This document shows, in pieces, positions 9,354 through 17,377 of a stretch of 64,000 nucleotides of DNA; positions within the stretch are counted from its first letter, which is position 1; each line of letters starts with the position of its first letter. Below the pieces are notes generated by a model. It worked only from the letters and a program-made list of their open reading frames with translations. It made no database searches and was not told the DNA's origin. The stretch is from Bin127 sp965221625 (lineage in GTDB: Bacteria > Chloroflexota > Dehalococcoidia > Lucifugimonadales > Lucifugimonadaceae), in assembly GCA_965221625.1 (NCBI GenBank), contig OZ244903.1, forward strand, positions 372,001 through 436,000, in the 5' to 3' direction. The translations under genes were made by a program, and so were the position numbers.

Positions 9354-10553
9354 ATGTCTTTCCCGGGTAACTCTGCAGATCTCTGGTGGGTGCCGACCTC
9401 GCTCGAATTTCAAGAGATCCACGCGCGTGGCGGCACCGATTGGACGACTATCCTTCTCGCGGACGCGGATGGACTAGCCGGGCAGGGCGAGATCACCTCA
9501 ACACAACTGTCCGGCAGCGTTGCCGCAATCACCGCACATCTCGCCAATCGGTTGCGCGGGCAACGCATCACGTCTGAGGATGACGTAATACCGATTCTCG
9601 GAGTCAGTCCCAACGATCTGGTTGCCGACCAGAATCTCGCCACCGCCGTGAGTGCACTGCGTTGGGCCGTAGCCGATGCCCTCTCCCGACGGGCCGCGAT
9701 GTCGCTCGCCGAATACCTCCGCTTCACGCATCAGCACGCTGGCGAATTGACGGACCGTGTGCAGCTGTACGGAAACATCAACCGTTCTCTATTGCCGGAC
9801 GATCAGGGACCCGTAGATCGTGGTCCGGACGACTTCGCCGAGATGGCGGCTGAAGCTGTTAAGGACGGCTTCACAACGATCAAGTGCGCCCCGTTTGACG
9901 AGTGCCGAGTGCCATTCGATACCTCGGGCCTACCTGCTTGCGCCGAAGCCGGTCTTGAGCGCGTCCATACCATTCGCGAAACCGTCGGCCCAGAAATCAC
10001 AATCTACGTCGATTGCCACTCTCGATTTGATCTCGAATCCGCTCTTGCACTTGAACCTGAGTTGCGTGCCGCTGGCGGACAATGGTTCGAAGAACCGGTC
10101 GATCCGATAGAGCATGCTGCCGTCCTTCGGATGATCCATGATCGCTCGGAGTTGCCAATCGCTGGTGGCGAACACGCATACGGACTTGATCTCTTCACGC
10201 GATTCATTGAGGAAGATGTACTCGACATCGTGATGCCAGACGTCAAGTTCTGCGGTGGGCCAGTTGAAGCGTATCGCATCGGAGTTGAGTTGGAAACAGC
10301 ATTTCGGGGCAGCGTTTCGATGCACTGCCCATCCGGGCCACTGTCGCTACTCGCCAGTGCGCAAGCGACGGCGGCGTTCGGAAACGTGTTGCCGCTTGAG
10401 CACGCCGTTTACGAAGTGGACTGGCGGCACACCGTACTTGAACCGTACGAGCGCGTAGAAGACGGACACTTGGTGATACCAGAAGGCTCTGGTCTTGGTG
10501 CACGCGTCGATCCCGCTGCCGTAGCATTTCGCGGTAGATCTTGGCGCGAATGA
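9354..10553 (+). CDS. Enolase-superfamily (MR/MLE) enzyme, divergent subgroup
   Basis: 399 residues. The TIM-barrel ligands are visible: D220 in VDCHSRFD, EEP at 246-248, E273 in GGEH and H324 in SMHCPSGP. K177 (TTIKCAP) sits where the KxK base of MLE-type members lies, but only one lysine is present. The N-terminal capping domain is atypical and starts with a Trp-rich segment (ADLWWVPTSLEF). It probably acts on a carboxylate substrate by alpha-proton abstraction; specificity unknown. Its stop overlaps the start of the next gene (ATGA), suggesting coupled translation. Confidence 0.87.
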   Translation: MSFPGNSADLWWVPTSLEFQEIHARGGTDWTTILLADADGLAGQGEITSTQLSGSVAAITAHLANRLRGQRITSEDDVIPILGVSPNDLVADQNLATAVSALRWAVADALSRRAAMSLAEYLRFTHQHAGELTDRVQLYGNINRSLLPDDQGPVDRGPDDFAEMAAEAVKDGFTTIKCAPFDECRVPFDTSGLPACAEAGLERVHTIRETVGPEITIYVDCHSRFDLESALALEPELRAAGGQWFEEPVDPIEHAAVLRMIHDRSELPIAGGEHAYGLDLFTRFIEEDVLDIVMPDVKFCGGPVEAYRIGVELETAFRGSVSMHCPSGPLSLLASAQATAAFGNVLPLEHAVYEVDWRHTVLEPYERVEDGHLVIPEGSGLGARVDPAAVAFRGRSWRE

Positions 10554-11416
10554 ATGTGATGCCCGAAACCGCAACCGTACCAACAACTCTTGCCTCCGAC
10601 GTGTTGCCGCCGCGCAACGTTTCTTCTCGAGGCATGCTCAAGATGTTCGACCGATTGGAAAGCGACTCTGCTGGCGGTTACATCATCAAGACACTACGCA
10701 GCGATGAGCTGCATCCTGTCGACATCTCGCGAGTATCCGACATAACCAAGCCGGAAGGCACCGAATCTGTAGAGTTCACTGCCGATTGGTCTTGGTTGCC
10801 AAGTTCGGCACGTACCTCGGTTACCGGACTGGCATTGTTGTACATCAAAATCCATAACGTTTACCACCCGCGACTCGCCATCGCCCCTGCCTTCCCGATC
10901 CGTGCTTCGCAGATTTCTCGCGACTACAACTGCCTTCTCTCCGCCGTGAACCCTTCGGCACGCGTCGGCATCATACTTCTGCGCCTCGGACACGTCGCCA
11001 TCGGCATAGCAAACGACGAAACTCTCATCAAGACCAAGATCGGGCATCGCTGGGTGCCGGGACAGCACCGCGCTGGCGGGTCATCCGTAAACAGGTTTAA
11101 GCGAAACAGAGAGAACTGGACCCGGCAATTCTTCGACAAAGCCGCGCGACTTGCTGAAACCCGATTTGCCGAGCATCCTCATCGCCTTGATTGGCTGTTC
11201 CTCGGTGGTGATCAGCACACCCTCAACCTGTTTCTCGAGCGCACAAACCTCCCGGACGGACTCGAGCGTCGCATATCCGGTCGACGCCTTGATGTCCGAC
11301 GCCCGCGTGGCGACGCGCTAAAACACGCCGTCAGACAAGTTTGGTCCAGCACGATTTACGAACTCGCCGTTTCGAACGATACAGACATCGAACCTGAAGT
11401 CACATCATCACCTTAA
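10550..11416 (+). CDS. Vms1/ANKZF1-like (VLRF1, eRF1-fold) release-factor-type protein, putative peptidyl-tRNA hydrolase
   Basis: 288 residues from an ATG that overlaps the stop of the upstream gene (ATGA); an alternative TTG lies 9 nt upstream. The central part (residues about 90-245) has the eRF1 domain-2/VLRF1 look: strand LIKTKIGHRWVP followed by GQHRAGGSSVNRFKRNREN at 171-189. This lines up with the GGQ loop of archaeal and eukaryotic release factors (AGGQSxxRF) and with the GGSQ loop of Vms1. Such proteins cleave peptidyl-tRNA on stalled ribosomes. Here the GG is followed by Ser-Ser rather than a Gln in the usual place. It is embedded between two enolase-superfamily genes. Family assignment is by motif only. 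Confidence 0.68.
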   Translation: MNVMPETATVPTTLASDVLPPRNVSSRGMLKMFDRLESDSAGGYIIKTLRSDELHPVDISRVSDITKPEGTESVEFTADWSWLPSSARTSVTGLALLYIKIHNVYHPRLAIAPAFPIRASQISRDYNCLLSAVNPSARVGIILLRLGHVAIGIANDETLIKTKIGHRWVPGQHRAGGSSVNRFKRNRENWTRQFFDKAARLAETRFAEHPHRLDWLFLGGDQHTLNLFLERTNLPDGLERRISGRRLDVRRPRGDALKHAVRQVWSSTIYELAVSNDTDIEPEVTSSP

Positions 11417-11428
11417 AGGACGCTAGTC

Positions 11429-12556
11429 GTGAAAATCACCGCCGTCAAATCGTTCATCGGTTACGGAACTCGCTATCCCTGGGTCTTCCTTCGCATCGAG
11501 ACTGACGAGGGATTGCACGGCATCGGCCAGGCACAAGGCGGCGTTCTTGCCCAGATGGTGCACGAGGCGATGCCACACCTCGACGCGTTCCTGTTGGGTG
11601 AAGATTCCAGCCGCATCGATTACATCTGGACCCGGTTGTTCTCCGAGTTCAACAGCACGGGAAACCGCGGCTTCGGCAGCGCGTTGATCTCCGCCGTGGA
11701 TATCGCGTTATGGGACATCAAAGGCAAACGATTGGGTCTCCCAATATACGAGCTGCTCGGAGGCAAGTTTCGAGACAACTTAAGGCTCTACTCCAACGGT
11801 TGGATGCCCCAAGAACAGACTCCGGAGGCTTATGCAAAGGCGGCCTACGAGACAGTCGCCGAAGGGCATACCGCGTTGAAGATGGATCCATTCTTCGATT
11901 TCGAAGATGTCGCACCTCTGCAAATTGGGCACAACATTTCGCCCAACGGACTCCGCAAAGGGGTAGAGATAACGCGCTCCGTCCGCAATGCGATCGGAGA
12001 TGACATCGAACTGCTCATCGACCTGCACGGTCGCTACGACGTGGCAGCGGCCGTTCGCGTCGGCCAAGCGCTTGGCGAATTCAACATCGGGTGGCTCGAA
12101 GAGCCGGTGCCGCCAGAAAACCACGACGCACTACAGATCGTTAAGGAGCAGGTGCCGACGCCCATCTGTGTCGGCGAACGACTTGTTACGCGGTGGGATT
12201 TCCGTCCGATCCTCGACAAGCAACTTGCCAACTACATCATGCCAGACATCGTCCGTTGCGGCGGCATCAGCGAGATGCGCAAGATCGCAACAATGGCTGA
12301 GGCATACTACATCCCTGTCTCACCTCACGACGCCACCGGGCCGATTACGATGGCGGCCGGCGCACAAGTGATGATGTCCACGCCGAACTTCTATCGCCTC
12401 GAAATCGCATACTCCGAAGTGCCGCACTACAACGCAGCATTAATGCCGACCCTCGACGTGCGCAACGGCTTCTATCACGTGCCCGATGCGCCCGGGTTAG
12501 GACACGACCTAAATGAAGCATATCTCGAAGCGGGACCCGAAGTATCGCTAGTTTGA
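11429..12556 (+). CDS. Enolase-superfamily (MR/MLE) enzyme, galactonate/mannonate dehydratase-like
   Basis: 375 residues from a GTG start 12 bp after the release-factor-like gene, so probably the third gene of an operon starting at 9354. Active-site residues: D198 and H200 in IDLHGR, EEP 224-226, E250 in VGERL, H300 in SPHDATG. IDLHGR and the HD pair match sugar-acid dehydratases more than racemases. It shares the NGW, ALWDIKGK, ELLGGKFRD and MPDIV blocks with the gene at 7235-8410, indicating a local duplication or a close subfamily. Substrate undetermined. Confidence 0.92.
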   Translation: MKITAVKSFIGYGTRYPWVFLRIETDEGLHGIGQAQGGVLAQMVHEAMPHLDAFLLGEDSSRIDYIWTRLFSEFNSTGNRGFGSALISAVDIALWDIKGKRLGLPIYELLGGKFRDNLRLYSNGWMPQEQTPEAYAKAAYETVAEGHTALKMDPFFDFEDVAPLQIGHNISPNGLRKGVEITRSVRNAIGDDIELLIDLHGRYDVAAAVRVGQALGEFNIGWLEEPVPPENHDALQIVKEQVPTPICVGERLVTRWDFRPILDKQLANYIMPDIVRCGGISEMRKIATMAEAYYIPVSPHDATGPITMAAGAQVMMSTPNFYRLEIAYSEVPHYNAALMPTLDVRNGFYHVPDAPGLGHDLNEAYLEAGPEVSLV

Positions 12557-12565
12557 CGGGAGCAC

Positions 12566-13279
12566 TCATCCATTGATGTCGCAACCGACGAAGACTCGAC
12601 CGGAGTTTTCACACGCCGTCAAGACGCTGTAGCTGCCAGCTGCCGGATCGAGTACTACGTCTCCCGGGGCGGTGACCGCCTCAATCAACGCCTGCTGTAA
12701 ACCGATCGGCTTGGCATGTGTCGCGCGATTCAACGATTTCTCTGTCCATGCGTCTGGGATGTCATGGCGCGTCCAGACCCCCTTCGCCCGTTTCGGCAAC
12801 TTCTGGAAGACAACGAGGTATTCGCAACTGCGACGAGTTCGGTATCCCATGCCAATGCGGTCCTTCGACCAGGTGATCAGATCAACCGTCTCGAGTTCGG
12901 TACCTGCCGTCCATCGTTGCGTCCCTTCGCAGAGATGGAACTTGTCGATCCACAAGAACAGATGTCCGCTCGGGCCCAGAGTGCGGGAGATGCCGTGGAT
13001 GAACTCAGTGATCACCCCATCCGTCATCTGTTGAAGCTGTGATCGCCGTTGCCCTCTCGAAACGCCTTCATTGCCGTACGACAGCTTGTCGAGGACTCCC
13101 CGATACTGCGGATCAAAGAATGCCGCCGCTACGCTTGCCTCCGGCAGTTGCGCCAGGAGCTCGCGACCGTCCATGTGCACTCGCTTGCCGCAAACGACCT
13201 CTTCAGGCAGTCCGTTGCGAGCGATGCTCAGGTTGCGTTCATTCGAGTAGACGGCCACGACTTCGAGTTTAGTCCGCAT
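12566..13279 (-). CDS. Orphan DNA methyltransferase (N4/N6 amino-MTase)
   Basis: 237 residues. Motif IV is DPQY (56-59, FFDPQYRG), a variant of DPPY. The AdoMet motif I comes at the C-terminal end (VVLDPAAGSYSVLTAC), the order of beta-type amino-methyltransferases. No restriction enzyme is adjacent, so it is an orphan or regulatory methylase. It is convergent with the enolase-superfamily gene 10 bp away. A second, unrelated-looking methylase is at 35989-36906. Target sequence unknown. Confidence 0.8.
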   Translation of the reverse strand: MRTKLEVVAVYSNERNLSIARNGLPEEVVCGKRVHMDGRELLAQLPEASVAAAFFDPQYRGVLDKLSYGNEGVSRGQRRSQLQQMTDGVITEFIHGISRTLGPSGHLFLWIDKFHLCEGTQRWTAGTELETVDLITWSKDRIGMGYRTRRSCEYLVVFQKLPKRAKGVWTRHDIPDAWTEKSLNRATHAKPIGLQQALIEAVTAPGDVVLDPAAGSYSVLTACENSGRVFVGCDING

Positions 13280-13338
13280 CGAGAATCAAACGACGGTGCT
13301 ACCAGAACCGTGCGGGGCGCGAACACCTCGGAAGATAC

Positions 13339-14082
13339 CTATTGCTCAATTGGATAGGCGGGTTCGATCGCGGCGACATCGTGTCCCGCCTCGGCCAGTA
13401 GTAGTCGGATTGCCTGCTCAGTCTCGGCATACTTGCCCTCGCCGAAGTGGCTGAAGCGCAACCGCCCCTCAGTGTCGAGGATGTACTTGGCAGGCCAATA
13501 GCGATTGTTGAAATGTCGCCACGTCGAGTAGTCGTTGTCTTGCACGACGAGCCAACGCAGGTCGTTCTCTTCCACCGCAGCTCTTAGTTTGTGGATGTCC
13601 TTTTCGAAGTCGAACTCGGGAGTATGGACTCCGAGCATGGTGAGCCCTGCGTTAGCGTAGCTCTCGTGCCATGCCTTCAAGGCCGGCCAGGTGTTCTCGC
13701 AGTTGTATCAGGTGTATGTCCAGAAATCGATTAACACTACCTCGCCCCGCTCCCGGATGTCAGCGATTGTCGTTTCCTCGCCGTTCAGCCACTGCTGCGT
13801 ATTGACCAAGCGATAGTCAGTGCGATCATTCTTCGGCGGGTACTGTGCCATCGCCGCATCTGCGTCGATGTGCGACCAATACGGCGACACCTCGAGCGGG
13901 ACACCGGCCGCGCCGGTGGGTTCGGTTGCCGACTTTGCGTCGTCCGTAACAACAACCTCAGGCGGCGCGCCAATCTCACCGCCGCATGCGATTAGTGCTA
14001 CAACGCAAACGGACGCAGAACAAAACAGCGCGAGTTTCTTAGTTGCTGACTTCAGGTGCGGTGAGTTTAAACTCGCATACAT
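13339..14082 (-). CDS. Probable selenoprotein: TlpA/thioredoxin-like lipoprotein with UxxC active site (in-frame TGA at 13708-13710)
   Basis: A single frame runs from ATG 14082 to the stop at 13339 if the TGA at 13710-13708 is read through, giving 247 residues. The N-terminus is a lipoprotein signal with lipobox LIAC (C33). The thioredoxin-fold part reads DFWTYT-[TGA]-YNC, then LGVHTPEFDFEK, FNNRYWPAKY and FSHFGEGKYAETE. The lipoprotein at 45086-46393 has DFWTYTCVNC and the same downstream blocks, so the TGA (residue 125) falls exactly on the first catalytic Cys. No other stop or frameshift interrupts the gene. A hairpin with a G in its apical loop follows about 19-41 nt after the TGA. Likely role: extracytoplasmic thiol-disulfide or peroxide redox chemistry. 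The alternative is a nonsense mutation. The selenocysteine machinery is not in the window. Confidence 0.78.
13667..13689 (-). promoter_or_regulatory. Candidate bacterial SECIS hairpin downstream of the UGA codon
   Basis: On the minus strand, bases 19-41 after the UGA can fold into a stem (UG, CCG, GCC paired with GGC, UGG, CA, allowing a bulged G and a bulged A) topped by the loop UUGAA. The loop G is 30 nt after the UGA. Bacterial SECIS elements lie within the coding region just after the UGA and carry a conserved G early in a small apical loop. The fit is by hand and needs a folding calculation. Confidence 0.5.
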
Positions 14083-14111
14083 CGGGCAGAGCAATAAAAG
14101 GCGACGAATCA

Positions 14112-15008
14112 ATGTCAACGATACCATCAGCCGACAAACCCATCGTTGTGGCACCAACCCCGACGCCGTTTCGCGATGACGATGAGCAGAGCGTAGATTA
14201 CGGCGCACTCGAACGAAACGTCGGAAGATGGTTAGACACTCCGTTATCTGGATTCGTAGTCGTTACCGCCAACGGCGAGGAGACGATGTTGAGCGAGGAG
14301 GAAAAGCTCGAGACGGTCAAGACGGTCGTTTCGGCGCACGGCGGTCGCAAATTCGTGATTGCCGGCGTCGACGAACGCTCAACTCGCGAGACTCTTCGAT
14401 TGGGTGAAGCGTACGCGGCGGCCGGCGCAGATTTCTTGCGGCTGCGCATCCCCCGCAACATGCCCGCATCAGATATCACAGACTATTTCGAACACGTAAC
14501 GTCCCGTTGCCCAGTCCCAGTCGTCGTCATCCATCAGACATTTGCCAGCGGCGGTAATCCGGCCGCGCCGCCGAATGTGATCGCCGAACTGTGCGCGATG
14601 GACAACATCTTCGCGTATATCACCGACCATTCGATACTCTTCGAACAGCAGGTGATACCGAAGATCCCGCCAAACGTGCGGAAGTGGAACTGCAGCGGCG
14701 CATTGCTAGCGTTCGGCACTATGATTGGATGCGATGGTGCGTGCATGCTCCTCGGCAACATCGCACCGACTCTCTGCATGGATATCGTCAGTGCCGGTTT
14801 CCGCAGCGAATATGCAACCGCCTTGGAGTTGCAGCGCACAGCTTCGAGGTTGAATGTCATCGTGATGAACACCATCGGCGCACCGAAATACGCGCTTAGC
14901 CTACTCGGTTGGGAATACGGCGATCCGCGTCGACCGTCCGCACCGGTCTCACAAGAATCCAGAACGGCAATCGAAAGCGTACTCAGGGAAACCGGACTAC
15001 TGAACTAG
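14112..15008 (+). CDS. Dihydrodipicolinate synthase (DapA)-family protein lacking the catalytic Lys and Tyr
   Basis: 298 residues from ATG 14112. An upstream in-frame start at 14043 would overlap the divergent lipoprotein gene and adds nothing conserved. The fold signature is TANGEETMLSEEEK (about 52-65), matching the GTTGE..TLSxxE block, and PTPTPFRDD at the N-terminus. Where family aldolases have Tyr in (L/V)YNxP this protein has H141 (VVVIHQT). Where they have the Schiff-base Lys in GIKDSS it has T171 (AYITDHS). Canonical pyruvate-aldolase chemistry is therefore unlikely. It is divergent from the Sec lipoprotein, with only 29 bp between starts. Function unknown. Confidence 0.82.
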   Translation: MSTIPSADKPIVVAPTPTPFRDDDEQSVDYGALERNVGRWLDTPLSGFVVVTANGEETMLSEEEKLETVKTVVSAHGGRKFVIAGVDERSTRETLRLGEAYAAAGADFLRLRIPRNMPASDITDYFEHVTSRCPVPVVVIHQTFASGGNPAAPPNVIAELCAMDNIFAYITDHSILFEQQVIPKIPPNVRKWNCSGALLAFGTMIGCDGACMLLGNIAPTLCMDIVSAGFRSEYATALELQRTASRLNVIVMNTIGAPKYALSLLGWEYGDPRRPSAPVSQESRTAIESVLRETGLLN

Positions 15009-15124
15009 ACGACGCAGTCAACTGCTTGATTTGCGTCTTCGGACACTCTTGATGGCGCGCCATTCGTGGGCGTCCGCGTGCTTCCGCGAGGGATACGTTT
15101 TAGTAGGCAGGCGAGCATCATCGT

Positions 15125-15130
15125 CTAGAA
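15125..15130 (+). promoter_or_regulatory. Possible -10 element (TAGAAT) upstream of sucC
   Basis: TAGAAT lies 34 bp before the sucC ATG in a 156-bp gap after the DapA-like gene. No convincing -35 hexamer is seen at 16-18 bp, so this is only a suggestion. Confidence 0.25.
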
Positions 15131-15164
15131 TCTATGGGGTTGCGATTTTCGGATTAATCGACCT

Positions 15165-16343
15165 ATGGATCTACACGAATATCAAGCTAAAGGGCTGTTC
15201 GCAGAGTGTGGCATCCCGATAATGCCGTGGCGAGTCGCCGATTGCGCAGAAGCGGCGGCGGAAGCGGCGGTGGAGTTGGGTTGTCCGGTCATCGTCAAGG
15301 CACAGGTGCATGCTGGTGGGCGCGGCAAGGCGGGCGGCGTGAAATTCGCAGAAACTGCCGAAGAAGCTTCACGATACGCAGCCGGAATGCTGGGAACGCG
15401 CATGGTAACCCACCAAACCGGACCGGCCGGCGTTCCTGTCGACAAGGTTCTGGTTACGCCTGCCGCTGACATTGCCCACGAATACTACCTTTCGATAGTG
15501 TTGGACGGCGATTTCGGCGCACCGACGATTATCGCAACTCGCGAAGGCGGCGTCGAGATTGAGCAGGTAGCCGAAGAACAACCCGAAAAGATCGTGAAAA
15601 TCGCTGGCGATCCGCTAATCGGGCTACTTCCATACCGAGCGCGAGATGTCGCTGCCGCTCTCGGCATTCCCCCGCAACTCAACCGCGCCGCAACCGCACT
15701 CATTCTCAACGCCTACCAGCTCTTCACCGAGAAGGATTGCTCGCTTGTCGAGATTAACCCGTTGGTCGAAACTGAGCAAGGCGAGTTGATGGCAATCGAC
15801 GCCAAGGTGTCGATCGAAGACGACGCATTGTTCCGCCACACGGACCTTCGCGGTTGCTACGACGCCGAGCAGATGGACCCGCTCGAGCGCGAGGCGGCGA
15901 AGTTCGACCTCGCCTACGTCAAGCTCGAAGGCGGCCGCGTTGGTTGCATGGTGAATGGCGCCGGTTTGGCGATGGCGACTATGGATATCACCAAGTGGGC
16001 TGGTGCCGAACCTGCAAACTTCCTGGATATCGGCGGTTCAGCCGATCTCGCTCGCATCGAGCACGCATTCAAGATCATCGTCTCTGACGAAGACGTCGAA
16101 ATTATCCTCGTAAACCTCTTCGCCGGCATTGCCAGGTCCGACGTAGTTGCGACGGGCATCATCAACGCCTCCGCACAATTGGGCACCACAAAACCTGTGG
16201 TCGTCGCGATGCGAGGCACCAACGCCGAGGAAGGTTTGGAGCTCTTGGCTAAATCCGATTTGGATATCACGCCAGCACCGGATATGGCGAGCGCGGCACA
16301 AATCCTCAAGGACAAACTCGTCGTAATGGGGGCGGAGAATTAA
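15165..16343 (+). CDS. sucC: Succinyl-CoA synthetase subunit beta (ADP/GDP-forming)
   Basis: 392 residues, the usual length. MDLHEYQAKGLFAECGIP is the classic start of an ATP-grasp SucC. VIVKAQVHAGGRGKAGGVKFA carries the nucleotide-binding lysines. EINPLVETEQGELMAIDAKVSI supplies the Mg-binding Glu-Asn and Asp. GCMVNGAGLAMATMD is the power-helix region. With SucD it interconverts succinyl-CoA and succinate in the TCA cycle with substrate-level phosphorylation. sucD starts 1 bp after its stop. Confidence 0.97.
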   Translation: MDLHEYQAKGLFAECGIPIMPWRVADCAEAAAEAAVELGCPVIVKAQVHAGGRGKAGGVKFAETAEEASRYAAGMLGTRMVTHQTGPAGVPVDKVLVTPAADIAHEYYLSIVLDGDFGAPTIIATREGGVEIEQVAEEQPEKIVKIAGDPLIGLLPYRARDVAAALGIPPQLNRAATALILNAYQLFTEKDCSLVEINPLVETEQGELMAIDAKVSIEDDALFRHTDLRGCYDAEQMDPLEREAAKFDLAYVKLEGGRVGCMVNGAGLAMATMDITKWAGAEPANFLDIGGSADLARIEHAFKIIVSDEDVEIILVNLFAGIARSDVVATGIINASAQLGTTKPVVVAMRGTNAEEGLELLAKSDLDITPAPDMASAAQILKDKLVVMGAEN

Positions 16344-16344
16344 C

Positions 16345-17217
16345 ATGCCGGTTCTGGTTGAAGATCCTTGCCGATTACTGGTCCAGGGGTTGGGGCGCGA
16401 TGGCGCGTTTCAAGCATCACGCATCAGAGAATACGGAACGCCGATCGTGGCTGCGGTGCACCCAAATCGGGGAGGCACCAAATTCGAGGATGAAGTCCCG
16501 TACTTCGAATCGGTAGCCGGTGCCGTGGCTCAGACGGGTGCGAACACCGGAATCGTCTTCGTGCCGGCACCGTTCGCCATGGATGCCATCCTCGAGCAGG
16601 TCGACGCCGGACTGTCGCTCATCGTGTGCATAACAGAAGGCGTCCCGGTCCAAGACATGGTGCGAGCCAAGGCGTATCTCGATCGCACCAATTCGAGGCT
16701 ACTCGGCCCGAATTGCCCTGGTTTGATACATCCCGGACAGCGAATCAAACTCGGCATCATTCCCGGTGCCGCAGTCAACCCGGGCAACGTCGGCGTGGTA
16801 TCTCGCTCCGGCACTTTGACCTACGAGGCTGTCGCGCAACTGGGCGCGCACGGCATGGGACAATCGACGTGCGTCGGAATTGGCGGCGACCAGATACCCG
16901 GCACCAACTTCATCGACGTCTTGTCCGAGTTTCAATCCGATGATGAGACCGAGGCGATTGTGATGATTGGCGAGATCGGTGGCACGCGCGAGCAAGCAGC
17001 TGCGGAGTTCATCAAGGGGCACGTCACCAAACCCGTCGTCGCAACCATTGCCGGGCAGACTGCGCCTCCCGGGAAACGCATGGGCCACGCCGGCGCAATC
17101 ATCACCGGCAAGGCGGCCCAAGCATCCGAGAAGAACAAAGCACTCGAAGCCGCAGGGGCAACCGTGGTCGAATCACCGGCATACATCGGCGAAGCAATGG
17201 CTGCAATTCTCAGATAG
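16345..17217 (+). CDS. sucD: Succinyl-CoA synthetase subunit alpha
   Basis: 290 residues. An N-terminal CoA-binding Rossmann domain (LLVQGLGRDGAFQASRIREYGT) is followed by the phosphohistidine domain, in which H248 in KRMGHAGAIITGKA is the phosphorylated residue. GPNCPGLIHP and VSRSGTLTYEA are typical SucD blocks. The N-terminal glycine loop is shorter than in E. coli, but the rest is canonical. Directly downstream of sucC and surely co-transcribed. Confidence 0.97.
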   Translation: MPVLVEDPCRLLVQGLGRDGAFQASRIREYGTPIVAAVHPNRGGTKFEDEVPYFESVAGAVAQTGANTGIVFVPAPFAMDAILEQVDAGLSLIVCITEGVPVQDMVRAKAYLDRTNSRLLGPNCPGLIHPGQRIKLGIIPGAAVNPGNVGVVSRSGTLTYEAVAQLGAHGMGQSTCVGIGGDQIPGTNFIDVLSEFQSDDETEAIVMIGEIGGTREQAAAEFIKGHVTKPVVATIAGQTAPPGKRMGHAGAIITGKAAQASEKNKALEAAGATVVESPAYIGEAMAAILR

Positions 17218-17318
17218 CCCAGATCAGCAACGACTTGCAGTTCGCCATTGCCCCAAGCATTGAGGGTAGATGCGGCATTTGAATCTCGACCCTTAGCGGC
17301 AGTCTGAAACCACATTTT

Positions 17319-17327
17319 TGGTAATAT
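17319..17327 (+). promoter_or_regulatory. Possible extended -10 promoter before the GMC oxidoreductase
   Basis: TGGTAATAT fits an extended -10 (TGnTAnnnT) and lies about 50 bp before the ATG at 17378, in a 160-bp AT-richer gap after sucD. No clear -35 is visible, which is tolerable for extended -10 promoters. Confidence 0.35.
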
Positions 17328-17377
17328 GATTTGGCGATGCTAGCCGGTCCGAAATCCGGGTTGCGTGGAACGTCACG

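Noticed and set aside
13708..13710. The TGA taken as a simple nonsense mutation or sequencing error splitting a pseudogene
   Set aside because: It cannot be excluded, but the codon falls exactly on a catalytic Cys, is TGA rather than TAA/TAG, both flanks are intact and in frame, and a SECIS-like hairpin follows. The true pseudogene in this window looks quite different, with four stops and a frameshift.
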